This document shows, piece by piece, positions 51,071-61,300 of a DNA stretch of 64,000 nucleotides. Below the pieces are notes generated by a model. The model saw only the letters and a list, made by a program, of their open reading frames with translations. It was not told the DNA's origin and did not search any database. Numbering within the stretch: the stretch's first letter is position 1; every line of letters begins with the position of its first letter. This DNA comes from Akkermansiaceae bacterium (GTDB lineage Bacteria; Verrucomicrobiota; Verrucomicrobiia; Verrucomicrobiales; Akkermansiaceae). The position numbers were made by a program, and so were the translations under genes. The stretch spans positions 372,001 through 436,000 of the forward strand of contig JAGYIT010000017.1 in NCBI GenBank assembly GCA_018402445.1, read 5' to 3'.

Positions 51071-54000
51071 TTATTGTTATCTGTTACTGATGTAAGAGTT
51101 CCGTGATCTCCCCCACACATGCGCAAGACCTCCGGAAGGCCAGGGACTGGGTGGCTGAAAATCGTCGATTCCGACATCCCATTACGAATTTCAGGTTGGC
51201 TGAACATTGCGTCGTCCCCGACGACAATTAGAAGTCGTCTTTGGCGGCTGAGCGCTACGCACATACGATTGGGAAGCAGAAGATGTCCGTATTTGCGGTT
51301 TAGAGGGTTATCTTTGCCGTTGCAATTTTCGGGGATTTTAACGTCGTTTGAACGGACTGGTGAGAGAATCACAACATCGAACTCCTTGCCCTGGAATGCG
51401 TCCACCGTGCCGACACGGAGCCGTTCGTTATCGCTAAATCGGTTTGTAACTCCTGGAGGAAACTGGGAGTAATTGGGAGCGATGACTGGTCGATCTGAGT
51501 CTTCCGAGCGAACTGCAATCCCCATTGTGGACAATTCTTCCATGATGGCGACTACCTGTGCCGAATAAAAGGTGATGATCCCGACGCTAAGATCCGGTTG
51601 CTCTTGAAGTATCTTCCTTGCCGTGGCTGCAGCTTCGGCTGCCTCCACCCGTCGCATCCAACTGAAACCGTGCGGCGGTCGCCATTCCCGACCATGTGCC
51701 AGCGGCACGGACTTCCACAGAACCAGCCTTCCTTCTGCATCTCCAACATTATGCTGGAAGGAAGCTGCAAACGAAGCGTCATCGGGCGATCCGAATGATT
51801 CTCCGTGCGGCTTGTAAAAGGTCGTGTTGACGAGATCCGCGAGAACAGGATGCATTCGGTACTGGCGGTCAAGCGTGACGCAACGCCTTACTCCATCTCT
51901 TCGTTCCAGTTCACGAACGTGCTTGAAAAGCCTTTCAAATAGGCTTTGGCGAATCGCCTTTTCGGTCTCCTCGCTTGCGGAGGCCGTCAGTTCCTTCTCC
52001 ACATCAGGTTCCAATAAGTGCGGCAACTGGCGGTGGTCTCCAACTAGGACGACGCGCCTGCCGGCCAGTGACATGGGGATCATTAGATCAAGCGGATTGG
52101 CTCGCGCGGCTTCATCGACAATCACGGTGTCGAACTGGGATTCCTCATTCTCAAGCACCAGCATTACAGACTCTGCACCAGCACCCTGACATGTGGCGGC
52201 CAGAAGAGCCGAATAGCGCTCAACCGCACGCCTTCCCGATGCCGGATCTTGCTTCAAATCTTCGAGAAAAGATTCCAGTGCAGCAGCTGGCCCCTCCGTC
52301 GGAGAAAGGCTGATCACAGACTCCAATTCATTTTCGATTCCGTCCAGTGCATTGCAGACCCCTGCATTCGGCAACAAAGCCCTGTGTTCGACTTTCGGGG
52401 CTGTTATCTCATGCAATAACCGCTCATGCAGCAGGGAGAGAATTCCAAGAAATGGTGGTATTTCCTCGCTATCCCAGCTCACGGCTGCATCGAGTGCTTC
52501 CTTTTCCTCGGGGAGTAATTTTGAGGCATCAACGCAGTTCAGCAGGCGGAAGCATCCGCGAGGGCCGTCATCGCCAAAGGCCTCCGGAGTCAAGCGGAGA
52601 CCTGCCAATGCTTCCCTCATCTTGGAGTCCTCATGTTGGGTGGGCAAACGCTTGTTGCCCAAATCCAAGATCAGCTTTTTAAGTTCTGTGAGAGTCTCTT
52701 CCCGGACTATTCCTTGAACTGAATCCTTTACGTCTCTGAGCAATAGCAGTGTCGATTGATCGTCACCCGGTGACTGGGTATATGCGGTTCGTATGTCCCT
52801 GATTTTTCTCAAGACTGAAGACACGGGGCGTTCTGCCACATTCGCCAAATCGGCTTCAATTTGCCCTCCAAGTCCCTCGATCCAGTGGTCGAGTTGGTTC
52901 TTCTCATAGGATTGATCGGATTGTCTGCCGCGGCGACCAAACTTGATGGCCGGCAGATCCATCAGGGAAGTAGCATTCGCAACAGTCTCGACTGCATCGT
53001 GCTGGAAACTTGTCAGTAGGAAGCGTTTTGATAGGGCGTTTTGCTTTGTCGCGAGCTCATTCAATCTTTGGACCAGAGCCGCTATTGTTCTTGTCTTCCC
53101 TGTCCCGGGAGGGCCCTGGATGATTGCGATGTCTGGAGTATTGAGCGCGATTTGAATTCCCTCGATTTGCTTCTCCGTGGGATTCCCGCCACGGAAGCAT
53201 TCTCTAGCAGAAGTGGATAGTGCCGGTGCGGCATACAAGCGCCGGTGAGGAACTGGCAGTCCCTCAAGCAAGTGAATTAGAGAAGGAATCCCTCGTAGAG
53301 GATCCATGAGGCGCTCCATCGCTTGTTTGCGCCTTTTGATTTGGACCTGACTGCCCCGCCAACGAAGAAAAAGCCAACCTCTTTCGGGGGGAGCCTGACT
53401 GCTTGCGTTGGAATCACTTTCGGGCTTCTCCAGATGAATTTCACCACGAATGTAGTCCACACGGATGAATCGGCCATAAAATGACTTGTCCTTATCACGA
53501 ATGATGGGTGCTTGTGGCTCAAATGCTCTCTGCCTGACCGGCGTCCAGTTCTCCACGTCGGGCGCCGATTTGTTGGCTTCCACCTCACCATTGTTCCAAA
53601 GTGAATCCAATTCCTTGCCAAGCTCACCACCGGGATTACTCAGCTCAAACACCCAGCAATCCCTGATTTCGTCGAACCTTCGGTTCTTGAAGGGAAACGC
53701 ACCCGTTGCTGCCATCCGGTCTTTCAATTTGGAAATCTCCAAATCCTGGAATTGGTCCCAGAGATTGAGGTAAGAATCAGAGTTGGAGAAAATTACGTCT
53801 AAGTCCGGGTAAGCAGATGCTAATTTGGCAGCAACAGTCGCATCCTCGAACTTCAAATCTCCTTGAAAGAGGATCAACGGATCCTCACCTCCACCTTGGA
53901 CGGCTTTGGGATTCCATATCAACCTTTCCACGAAAAAACACACACTGCCCTTGTCCTCTTGCCTCTGAATATCGATGGCGTGGCTTGCGCCAAGAAGCCT

Positions 54001-54555
54001 GAAATTGGACGATTTTCCGACTGCCCCAGAGTGATCCCGCCTAGCAACCCATCGTGCAGGAACGGTTGCTGCCATGCCCTTCGGCAGACCCTCGGGAATC
54101 TTGAAATTGAAATCGCCGCAGAGGTAGCGGCAGGCGTCTTCAAACGAAAGATTGGGCTCCTTCAGACTTCTGGACAACTGTTCGTGAATTTTGTCATCCA
54201 CTGCCAGAATGAAGTCAGCACCAGCTAGGCCTACTGTCATCAACCGGATCTCAATCAAGAGTGTTTCCTCATCACGGAACCGCTCGACATCAATGACCCA
54301 GGCAAAAAATTGAAAACCCTGATCCAGAGCTGAAACAAGCTTCTCGTGATCCTTAGGACTCTTGCATCGGACGGGTTGCGGTGCATCAGCACCTGGCCAG
54401 GCAGCGAGCAACTCTCCGTCATCTGTCGCTTTGAGAAAGATCTCGGCGTCCCTTGGTGGAGTCGTCCCGAAATTGCGAAGATCCAGAGGCTCCAAGCGGA
54501 ACAGCAGGCTCTCTCCATGTCTGAATTCGGATGCTCTGGCGAATGATTCTTTCAT
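51067..54555 (-). CDS. Upf1-like superfamily 1 helicase
   Basis: The 1162-residue protein has a long N-terminal region (about 1-450) of unknown fold, followed by an SF1 helicase of the Upf1/DNA2 type. Walker A is G-P-P-G-T-G-K-T (about residue 482), Walker B is V-I-V-D-E-A-A, then V-G-D-H-R-Q-L-P, L-D-R-Q-Y-R-M-H, and the C-terminal V-D-A-F-Q-G-K-E-F-D-V-V with V-A-L-S-R. All motor motifs are present, so it should be an active 5'-3' nucleic-acid motor. It lies between the kinase and the unknown winged-helix-like gene. Confidence 0.88.
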   Translation of the reverse strand: MKESFARASEFRHGESLLFRLEPLDLRNFGTTPPRDAEIFLKATDDGELLAAWPGADAPQPVRCKSPKDHEKLVSALDQGFQFFAWVIDVERFRDEETLLIEIRLMTVGLAGADFILAVDDKIHEQLSRSLKEPNLSFEDACRYLCGDFNFKIPEGLPKGMAATVPARWVARRDHSGAVGKSSNFRLLGASHAIDIQRQEDKGSVCFFVERLIWNPKAVQGGGEDPLILFQGDLKFEDATVAAKLASAYPDLDVIFSNSDSYLNLWDQFQDLEISKLKDRMAATGAFPFKNRRFDEIRDCWVFELSNPGGELGKELDSLWNNGEVEANKSAPDVENWTPVRQRAFEPQAPIIRDKDKSFYGRFIRVDYIRGEIHLEKPESDSNASSQAPPERGWLFLRWRGSQVQIKRRKQAMERLMDPLRGIPSLIHLLEGLPVPHRRLYAAPALSTSARECFRGGNPTEKQIEGIQIALNTPDIAIIQGPPGTGKTRTIAALVQRLNELATKQNALSKRFLLTSFQHDAVETVANATSLMDLPAIKFGRRGRQSDQSYEKNQLDHWIEGLGGQIEADLANVAERPVSSVLRKIRDIRTAYTQSPGDDQSTLLLLRDVKDSVQGIVREETLTELKKLILDLGNKRLPTQHEDSKMREALAGLRLTPEAFGDDGPRGCFRLLNCVDASKLLPEEKEALDAAVSWDSEEIPPFLGILSLLHERLLHEITAPKVEHRALLPNAGVCNALDGIENELESVISLSPTEGPAAALESFLEDLKQDPASGRRAVERYSALLAATCQGAGAESVMLVLENEESQFDTVIVDEAARANPLDLMIPMSLAGRRVVLVGDHRQLPHLLEPDVEKELTASASEETEKAIRQSLFERLFKHVRELERRDGVRRCVTLDRQYRMHPVLADLVNTTFYKPHGESFGSPDDASFAASFQHNVGDAEGRLVLWKSVPLAHGREWRPPHGFSWMRRVEAAEAAATARKILQEQPDLSVGIITFYSAQVVAIMEELSTMGIAVRSEDSDRPVIAPNYSQFPPGVTNRFSDNERLRVGTVDAFQGKEFDVVILSPVRSNDVKIPENCNGKDNPLNRKYGHLLLPNRMCVALSRQRRLLIVVGDDAMFSQPEIRNGMSESTIFSHPVPGLPEVLRMCGGDHGTLTSVTDNNK

Positions 54556-54576
54556 TAAATGATGAGATATTCAGGT

Positions 54577-55974
54577 TCAGAACCGAACCGATTGTTGAAG
54601 TTCGCCGATCCCTCTTGCCTGAAGATACCAGACGGTTTTCTCCTCTTCTGCCGGCAGTGTGATCGGCATGTCTGGCTGAACCACCTTCTCCGTGTGGCGT
54701 CCATCTGGCGGTAAGCATCTGGCGAAAAGCGGATTCGTCGAAAAGTTACGGATCTCAGCCCCTTTTCGGGTCAGAACAACTTCGCAGAGCACTTGATCTG
54801 GCGATTCGTCCGCATCATTGAAAAAATGTCGTTTGCGGAGTTTTACCGGCACTCCCTCCTGAAGCGCTACTCCCCAGGTTGTTTTGACCTTATTATCAGA
54901 TCCTTTAACAAAAACTCCATTCTCCCCGGATGGACACCCATTCGGATCCCACAACTGAAACCGCGCCATTCTTCTCACCGGTGAGGACGTTCCACACCAA
55001 GTGCAGGCTTCAGGTCTAAAGTAAAAACCGGATTTACACTTTGGGCATACGATCGTGGCATCCGCAGCCCGCATCAAGGCCTCGGCCCAAGTGCCCATGC
55101 CCGGTCTCCTCTTGGGATCGGACAGACCCGCCTCGAACGTCTGGTGAAAGAGATCTTTGAGGCGAGGTGATATTACTTTGTCGGATTGAATACCCCGTGA
55201 GCAGCGGTTTGCATCATCCGTGGAGTGCTCGATCCACGGTAGGCGACCCGCAAAAGCATCTTCCTCCCCGTCAGGATCGCCATCATGGACAACGTCTCCG
55301 ACGAAGGGGTGATTGGTTGTGAGTACCTGATAAGCGATTACTGCGAATGCATGGGCGTCCGAAAGAGTCGAGATTCCGTGTTGTCCTGTCACAACTTCTG
55401 GCGCTCCGTATCCGGGGGTAAAGATGAAGTGAGAACCGGCTTGTGCGAATGAACGAAGGTTGTCGGCATCGATCAAAAAGACGTTTGGTTCGTCTGCAGA
55501 AACTAGAGGTATAAGTATATTTGCTGGGGACGGATCCCCATAGGCAAGGCCTTTGCCATGAAGTCTAGCAAGAACCTCGGCAACCGCCGAAAGAACATGG
55601 AGCCTCCACCGCAAACCACCTGAAGTCCGATACCATTCAGTAGGTGATAGACCGTCTTTCGACGAATACCTCATCAAAGCGCTAATCGGTTGCAAACCTC
55701 TAACGAGGTGCATCACATATCCAACAACCGGATCCTTCAATACAGCCAGCGGCGTGGATATTGGCAGGGAACCTAGGTCCAGTGTCCTCAGTGCCATCAG
55801 TTTTCGTGTCAGTTGCTGCCGATTAGTTCCCCCTGGGCGGCACAACTTGATAGCAAAATTACCCTCATTCGCCTCCCAGACAACACCTTGCCCACCTTTG
55901 CCAATAAGCCGCTTTAAAGTGTGAAGGTTGCCCTTTTCGTCCTGTACTTGATCGTTTTCCTTGAATTCGGCCAT
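54577..55974 (-). CDS. Serine/threonine protein kinase with zinc ribbon
   Basis: From the ATG at 55972-55974 the protein is 465 residues. Kinase elements are the Gly loop G-K-G-G-Q-G (25-30), Lys43 in F-A-I-K-L, a catalytic loop Y-G-D-P-S-P-A-N-I (about 146), a metal motif D-A-D in place of DFG (about 168), and G-A-P-E. A Cys4 zinc ribbon follows (C-P-K-C ... C-T-W-C, about 305-325), then a beta-rich C-terminal domain of FHA-like size. It is the kinase of a VWA-PP2C-kinase triad; the H in HRD is replaced by Y-G, as in other bacterial members of this type. Confidence 0.85.
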   Translation of the reverse strand: MAEFKENDQVQDEKGNLHTLKRLIGKGGQGVVWEANEGNFAIKLCRPGGTNRQQLTRKLMALRTLDLGSLPISTPLAVLKDPVVGYVMHLVRGLQPISALMRYSSKDGLSPTEWYRTSGGLRWRLHVLSAVAEVLARLHGKGLAYGDPSPANILIPLVSADEPNVFLIDADNLRSFAQAGSHFIFTPGYGAPEVVTGQHGISTLSDAHAFAVIAYQVLTTNHPFVGDVVHDGDPDGEEDAFAGRLPWIEHSTDDANRCSRGIQSDKVISPRLKDLFHQTFEAGLSDPKRRPGMGTWAEALMRAADATIVCPKCKSGFYFRPEACTWCGTSSPVRRMARFQLWDPNGCPSGENGVFVKGSDNKVKTTWGVALQEGVPVKLRKRHFFNDADESPDQVLCEVVLTRKGAEIRNFSTNPLFARCLPPDGRHTEKVVQPDMPITLPAEEEKTVWYLQARGIGELQQSVRF

Positions 55975-55986
55975 CCTGAGAATCAT

Positions 55987-56700
55987 TTAGTGTTTCTTCC
56001 AAAGCATTGCCGCGATCGTCTTATCGTCGGAATGCGCCTCCACCGGCCAGCGCCCCAAGGCACGACGCAGTCCCCGTCCTGGATTCTTCAGCTCTCCCGT
56101 TGACCTAATCCAAGCCACGAAAGAGCTTAGTTTGTCGTCCAATAGGTCGTCAGCGACTCCGTCGGTAGCTAGAATCGCAGTCCGGTTCCGTCCATTCTCG
56201 GGAAATAGCCTGACTTTCCAATCGCTTGCCTTGTGTGGAGTTCCCAAAGCGACAGTTTCATTGGCGTAATTCTCTGGATCGCGGCCGAACACGCATTCCA
56301 ATGTACCGTTATCCTCTGCAAGAATTGCGAGCCCATCTCCCAGCCCCATGACGAGGATGCCTAAGTCCGGCGCGCTAACGATGAGCCAACAAGTCGTACA
56401 GCATTCCTTGGGGTCATGCGTGGCAAGCGAGTATCGCCACTCCGCCTCTAGCCAACGAATGAGCCAGTCAGTTCCCACAGTGGGATGTTCTGTCCAGCGC
56501 CTAGCTGCTTTCAAAGCACAATTCTTCGCGGCATGTGCGCCGACCCTTGATTTGGACTTGGATCCCATTCCGTCCGCGATTGCGATGGCGCTAGCAATAC
56601 CTGCCGCCACGCGCCAACTCCTGCGACCCCACGCATCTTGGCAGTCGAAGGAGCGTTTAATATTTCCTGGACCGGTCACCGAGCACCCGAAAGATGTCAT
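55987..56700 (-). CDS. PP2C-family serine/threonine phosphatase
   Basis: Starting at the ATG at 56698-56700 (an earlier ATG at 56736 overlaps the VWA gene by 17 bp), the product is 237 residues. PP2C metal motifs are visible: F-D-C-Q-D-A-W-G, I-A-I-A-D-G-M-G-S, G-L-G-D-G, A-T-D-G-V-A-D-D and S-D-D-K-T. It should dephosphorylate the partner kinase or its targets. The kinase gene starts 13 bp before this gene ends, so the two are translationally linked. Confidence 0.88.
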   Translation of the reverse strand: MTSFGCSVTGPGNIKRSFDCQDAWGRRSWRVAAGIASAIAIADGMGSKSKSRVGAHAAKNCALKAARRWTEHPTVGTDWLIRWLEAEWRYSLATHDPKECCTTCWLIVSAPDLGILVMGLGDGLAILAEDNGTLECVFGRDPENYANETVALGTPHKASDWKVRLFPENGRNRTAILATDGVADDLLDDKLSSFVAWIRSTGELKNPGRGLRRALGRWPVEAHSDDKTIAAMLWKKH

Positions 56701-56719
56701 GGTGCCGCATCCAGGAGAC

Positions 56720-57382
56720 TCAGTATTCGAAATCATAGTCGTCAGGATTTGCGGGAACTATCTCGTTTGGGTTTCCACTTCTCGTTCGCGTCGTCACGGA
56801 CATCGTCACGAATCGGAAAAATTTCTGGATGCGACCGGCCTCGTGAGCTTCGAAGACTCTTGAGCCGCTCGCCGTGTCGATGAATTGCGATAGCACGACA
56901 GAGTCGGCATCGGCACCGATTCCCATCGCAAATCTTGCTGCCTTGGATGCCCGGGGGGAGGCCAGAAGCTCCGCCATGGGGCCTCCCCAGTCGTCAGTGG
57001 GTTTGCCGTCCGAAACGAGAACGATTGTCGGCCTATAGGCGCGTGAAGAGATGACGCTTCGATCATCAAGCGATTCCTGAAGCAGGGTGAGAGCCTGTCC
57101 GAGCGGAGTTTTACCGCTGGCTTCAAGGTCGTTCCATTCATCGATCACTTCCTCGACGGGAAGCAGAGGCTGGTGCCATCCAACCGTTCTGCCGAACTGG
57201 ATGACGCCCACGTGGATGGAGGCGGAGATGTCATCCTCGCCGGCGAAGCTTTGCAGCATTTCACGGACTGCCGCATTGAGGATGCTGATCTTATCTCCTT
57301 CCATGCTGCCGCTGGAATCCAGCAGTAAAATAACAGGCAAAGGTCGGGCCTCGGATACTGTGAATTCTTCAGGTTTAGTCAT
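56720..57382 (-). CDS. TerY-like von Willebrand factor A protein
   Basis: The 220-residue VWA domain has a complete MIDAS: D22-S-S-G-S26, Thr in S-G-K-T-P-L-G, and Asp in V-S-D-G-K-P-T-D-D. This type, next to a PP2C phosphatase and a kinase, makes up the so-called TerY-P triad, which earlier comparative-genomics work on tellurite-resistance genes linked to stress or phage defence. VWA domains usually bind protein partners through a metal ion. It overlaps the HARP-like gene by four bases. Confidence 0.88.
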   Translation of the reverse strand: MTKPEEFTVSEARPLPVILLLDSSGSMEGDKISILNAAVREMLQSFAGEDDISASIHVGVIQFGRTVGWHQPLLPVEEVIDEWNDLEASGKTPLGQALTLLQESLDDRSVISSRAYRPTIVLVSDGKPTDDWGGPMAELLASPRASKAARFAMGIGADADSVVLSQFIDTASGSRVFEAHEAGRIQKFFRFVTMSVTTRTRSGNPNEIVPANPDDYDFEY

Positions 57383-58389
57383 GACGGGTTTGGTTCATTA
57401 TTCTTAGCTTCCATTTCTTGAGATTCCTCATCGACCATTACGCGAGGCCAGACAAGTGCCAGATTCATTAGATAGAGGATCGAACGTGCCATTTTCTCCG
57501 CTTCACCGATTGCGCTACGGGGATGACCAAATTGTCTTCGGATTGAGTTCATCGCACCTAGGACATAAAAGACCTGAATTGGATCGGATCTATCGCAGAA
57601 AATCAGCTCCTCCTTGCGAATGTGATCCACAAGTTCCCAGAAGTTTCGTTCGTGTCCCCAACCTGCAATTTTTTCCAGTTGTTGTTTCAGTAGCTCATGG
57701 GTTGTGCAGATAAAGTCGAATGGTGTAAGCAGAGGTTTCTGTTTCACCACCCAATTCATAAATGCCTGATCACGGCCACAGGTAACAAAGGCGATTCCGA
57801 TCAGTGCTTTTTCCAGCAGTTTAAGATCCGTCGTCTGTGAGAGATTGAGAAGGTCCGGAAGCTCCTTCACGATTTGGATCTCTTTCGACACTGCTTTTGG
57901 TTTGTGTTCCACAGCGTCGAGTCGTTCGGAGAAGTCATCGTGCTTTTGCAAAATTGCGTCTAGCAATCTCCGTTGCACAGTCATTCCCTCCTGCACTCCG
58001 AGTAATAGGCCATACATTGATTCAAGCTCCCGATTCTGTACCGATTCCTTCTGGGCAACTACCGTCAGTTGCTCCTCGAATTCCTCCTCTGTGTTCGGAG
58101 GATCAGTCGGTGTTTCCTTGAAGACTTGGGAGGATTGAGTTGGCTGCACCACACCACTACTGTCTGGTCTGCGAATTGCGAAGACATCGGCTCCCGCTTT
58201 AAACTCAGCCTCCAAGGCTTTATAGGTTTGAAGATCTTTGGGAAAGACCCACATCTTGCGATTTCCGTCCCACTGGCGACCGGGTATCTGTCGAGCTCTC
58301 TCTCCTTGATCGGAAGGAATCCGAACTAGAAAGTAATTTGCTACTTCGGTGATCACGACCGGACCTGAGGAATTTGGGCGAGTGTTCAT
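57379..58389 (-). CDS. HARP-like domain protein
   Basis: The 336-residue protein begins with a segment (about 10-65) like the HARP/SMARCAL1 DNA-annealing domain: Y-F-L-V-R-I-P, R-Q-I-P-G-R-Q-W-D, K-M-W-V-F-P. An acidic linker, a coiled coil (about 130-165) and a helical C-terminal region follow. HARP domains bind forked DNA and are usually fused to SNF2 helicases; here the domain stands alone. It overlaps hsdR by four bases and the VWA gene by four bases, so it is tightly co-translated with both. Confidence 0.55.
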   Translation of the reverse strand: MNTRPNSSGPVVITEVANYFLVRIPSDQGERARQIPGRQWDGNRKMWVFPKDLQTYKALEAEFKAGADVFAIRRPDSSGVVQPTQSSQVFKETPTDPPNTEEEFEEQLTVVAQKESVQNRELESMYGLLLGVQEGMTVQRRLLDAILQKHDDFSERLDAVEHKPKAVSKEIQIVKELPDLLNLSQTTDLKLLEKALIGIAFVTCGRDQAFMNWVVKQKPLLTPFDFICTTHELLKQQLEKIAGWGHERNFWELVDHIRKEELIFCDRSDPIQVFYVLGAMNSIRRQFGHPRSAIGEAEKMARSILYLMNLALVWPRVMVDEESQEMEAKNNEPNPS

Positions 58390-61300
58390 GCGGCTGTGAG
58401 GTTGAGGTTTTGCAACAGATCGAGCAGGGAATCGACCTGGGCGGAGTCGGGGAAGATGCCGTCGATGCCCTCTGCGTGCAGGGTGGTGAAGGGGGACTCC
58501 CAGAGGCGGTCGATCTCGATGGCTCCGTAGGTGGCGATGTGGGATTTGAGCAGTTCGAGGAAGCGGATCTGGTTGGCGTTGAGCGCCGGGTATTGCTGGA
58601 CGAAAGCTTTGAACTGGTCGTTGACCTTCTCCGCGTCGAGACCAATGACCCGGCGGATCGCGAGGGCGAGGTTCTGGGCTTTGTTCGGGTAGTGATTGAG
58701 GAGTTCTTCGAGGTGGAGATCCGGATCCTGTAGCAGAACGTCCTGAACGAGTTGGTCGAGATCTCCCTCGGCGACTGGGAGTCCGGCGCGGATGTTCTTG
58801 AGCGCGGCGCTTTGTTCGAAGAGATCCCGGAGGATGGATTCGACGCGGCTGCGGTAGGCGGCGAGGTCGAGGCCGGCGAGTTTGACGTGGTGGGGGGTGG
58901 ATGTGTATTCGCCGTCATCTTCCTTCAGGTCGATGTAGCGGGGTTCCACCGCACCTACGGTGGGGTTTACCTGATAGCGCATGAGGCCCCGCAAGTCGGT
59001 GCGAAGGGAGTCGAAGTCGGCTGTGGTTGCGCCTTCGTATGTGGATTTCTGTTTGGCCTTCTGAATGGCGGGCAGTCTTTCCTGAACAGGCTGGAGATTG
59101 ATGGGCAGGCGCGAGACGTGGTCGATGACCTGGTCACGCAGATCCGCAGCATCGGATGACTTGGCCAAGGTGGCGATGGAGAGTCGCGCGGCGAGAAGAT
59201 CGAACTTCAGGGCGGCTTCCTTGCCATAAACATCCCGCCACACCATGAGAGGTGCGATGACCTTTTTCAGAGTGGCGCGGGTGGCGGCGGTGAACGCCTC
59301 CAGCACGCCTTCCTTTTTCATCGACTGGATGTCCTTCCACTTCTCGCGGATGGAAAGGCACTCGGATGGCAGAGCGGAAATGTCCGCGGCGATCAGGCTG
59401 ATCGAGAGCTTGAACGCATCAAGATCCTGGGCGGTCAGTGCGGCCTCGGCGAGAGCAATGCGGGCTTCGAAGAGTTGCTCGGGGAGGGACTTGGTGCGGG
59501 TGGGGGCGACTTCCTTTTTCAGCTCATCGAAGTATTCGAAGTTACCCCAGTGATCGAAGATCTGGAAGGTGGTCTTGTCCTTGCCGGGGCCGAAGAGGTT
59601 TTCGCAAAGGCGGGTGCCGCGGCCGATCATCTGCCAGAATTTGGCGTAGGATTTCACGGGCTTGGCGAAGACGAGGTTGACGATCTGCGGGACATCAATG
59701 CCGGTATCGAGCATGTCAACGGAAACGGCGATGGTCAGGTTCTTGCTGCCGTCGGCGGTTTTGAAATCGTCTATGAGCTGTTCGGCGCGGGGTTCGTAGT
59801 TGTCGATGCGCAGGCAGAAGTCCCCGCCGTATTGCGGATACATTTCATCGAAGAGCTCGACGAGGAGTTTCGCGTGGCGGTGGTTGCGGGCGAAGACGAT
59901 GGTCTTCCCCAGACGGGTGCCGTCGGCGTTGCGGATGCCTTTTTCCATCAGGTTGCGGAGGATGGCGCGGTCGGTGTCCTTGTTGAAGACGGCCTTGCTG
60001 ACCTGTTCCTTGTCGTAATCGACGCTCTCGGAATCGGCTGTTTGTTCTGCGAGTTGCTCGCGCTGCTCCGGGCTGAGATCCTTGTATCTGATGCCGTCCC
60101 GCAAGAATTTGGTGGTGTGTTTCACCACGGTGAAGGGGCAGAGATAGAGCGGCTTGTGATTGATCGCCTCCTCGTAGGTGTAGTTCGCGGTGGGATCCTC
60201 GTTCTCGCAGCCGAAGAGCTGGTAGGTGTTACGGAAGATGAACTTCACGGGGGTGGCGGTGAGGCCGACCTGATAACAGTCGAAGTAGCGGAAGATGTCG
60301 CGGAAGCGGTTGTAAATGCTGCGGTGGCTCTCGTCCGCGATGATCAGGTCGAAGAAGCCGACATCGAAGTTCTGGAAGCACTTCATCATCGCCGGGTAAG
60401 TGGCGAGGTAGATGCGCTTTTCCTTATCGTTCGCGGTGTTGCGGGTGACGATGACGCGGGGTTCGGAAGGCAGGAATTCGTCGAATGTGTTGCCCGCCTG
60501 TTTGCGCAGTTCGCGGCGGTCGCAGAGGAAGAGGATGCGTTTCCCCCACTTCGCGCGGATCATGAGTTCAGAGAGGGCGACGGCGACGCGGGTCTTGCCG
60601 GTGCCAGTGGCCTGGATCAGGAGGGCGTGGCGGCGGCGCTTGTCGAAGTTCTCGCAGGTGCGCTTGACGCACTCGATCTGATAGAGGCGGTCGATGATGG
60701 CTTCCTTCGGGAAAAGCGCGCCAAGAGCGGCTTCGCGCTGGTTGCGCTGGAAGATGCAATACCGCAGGCTGTCCAGGGAGTAGAAGCCGAAGATGGAGCG
60801 GGGAGGCTCGCCCTTGGCATCGTCCCAGATGAAGATCTCGTAGCCGTTGGTGTAGAAGATGACCGGGCGCTGACCGTGTTCCTTTTCGAGGCCGTCGGCG
60901 TAGTATTTCGCCTGCATCTTGCCCTTGGCGGCGTCCTCGGCGGTTTTCTTGCTTTCCACAACCCCGAGCGGCAGGCCGTTGTCAGGATCCCAGACGACAT
61001 AATCGGCGCGGCCTTGGCCACTGGGAACCGGCTGGTGTAGGACGGGATGTTCCTGGGTCACTTCATCGGTGTTTTGACCGCGCGCACCGACTTTCCAACC
61101 GGCTTTGGCGAGAAGCTCGTCGATGAGCTTGAAACGGGTTTCCTCCTCACTGAAGTCGAGGGCGGAGGCGGCTTGCTGCGCCTTGTTAAGCAAGGCGGTT
61201 TTCTCGGCCTCGGTGGTGCTGGCGGCTTCGGCTTGGGAGCGGGCTTCTTCGAGATCGGCGAGCAGTTTCGTGAGGAGGGCTTCCTGCTCGGCGAGCTTTT

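Noticed and set aside
59475..61040. 521-codon plus-strand frame opposite hsdR
   Set aside because: Antisense to well-supported hsdR motifs; Val/Gly/Asp-rich shadow.
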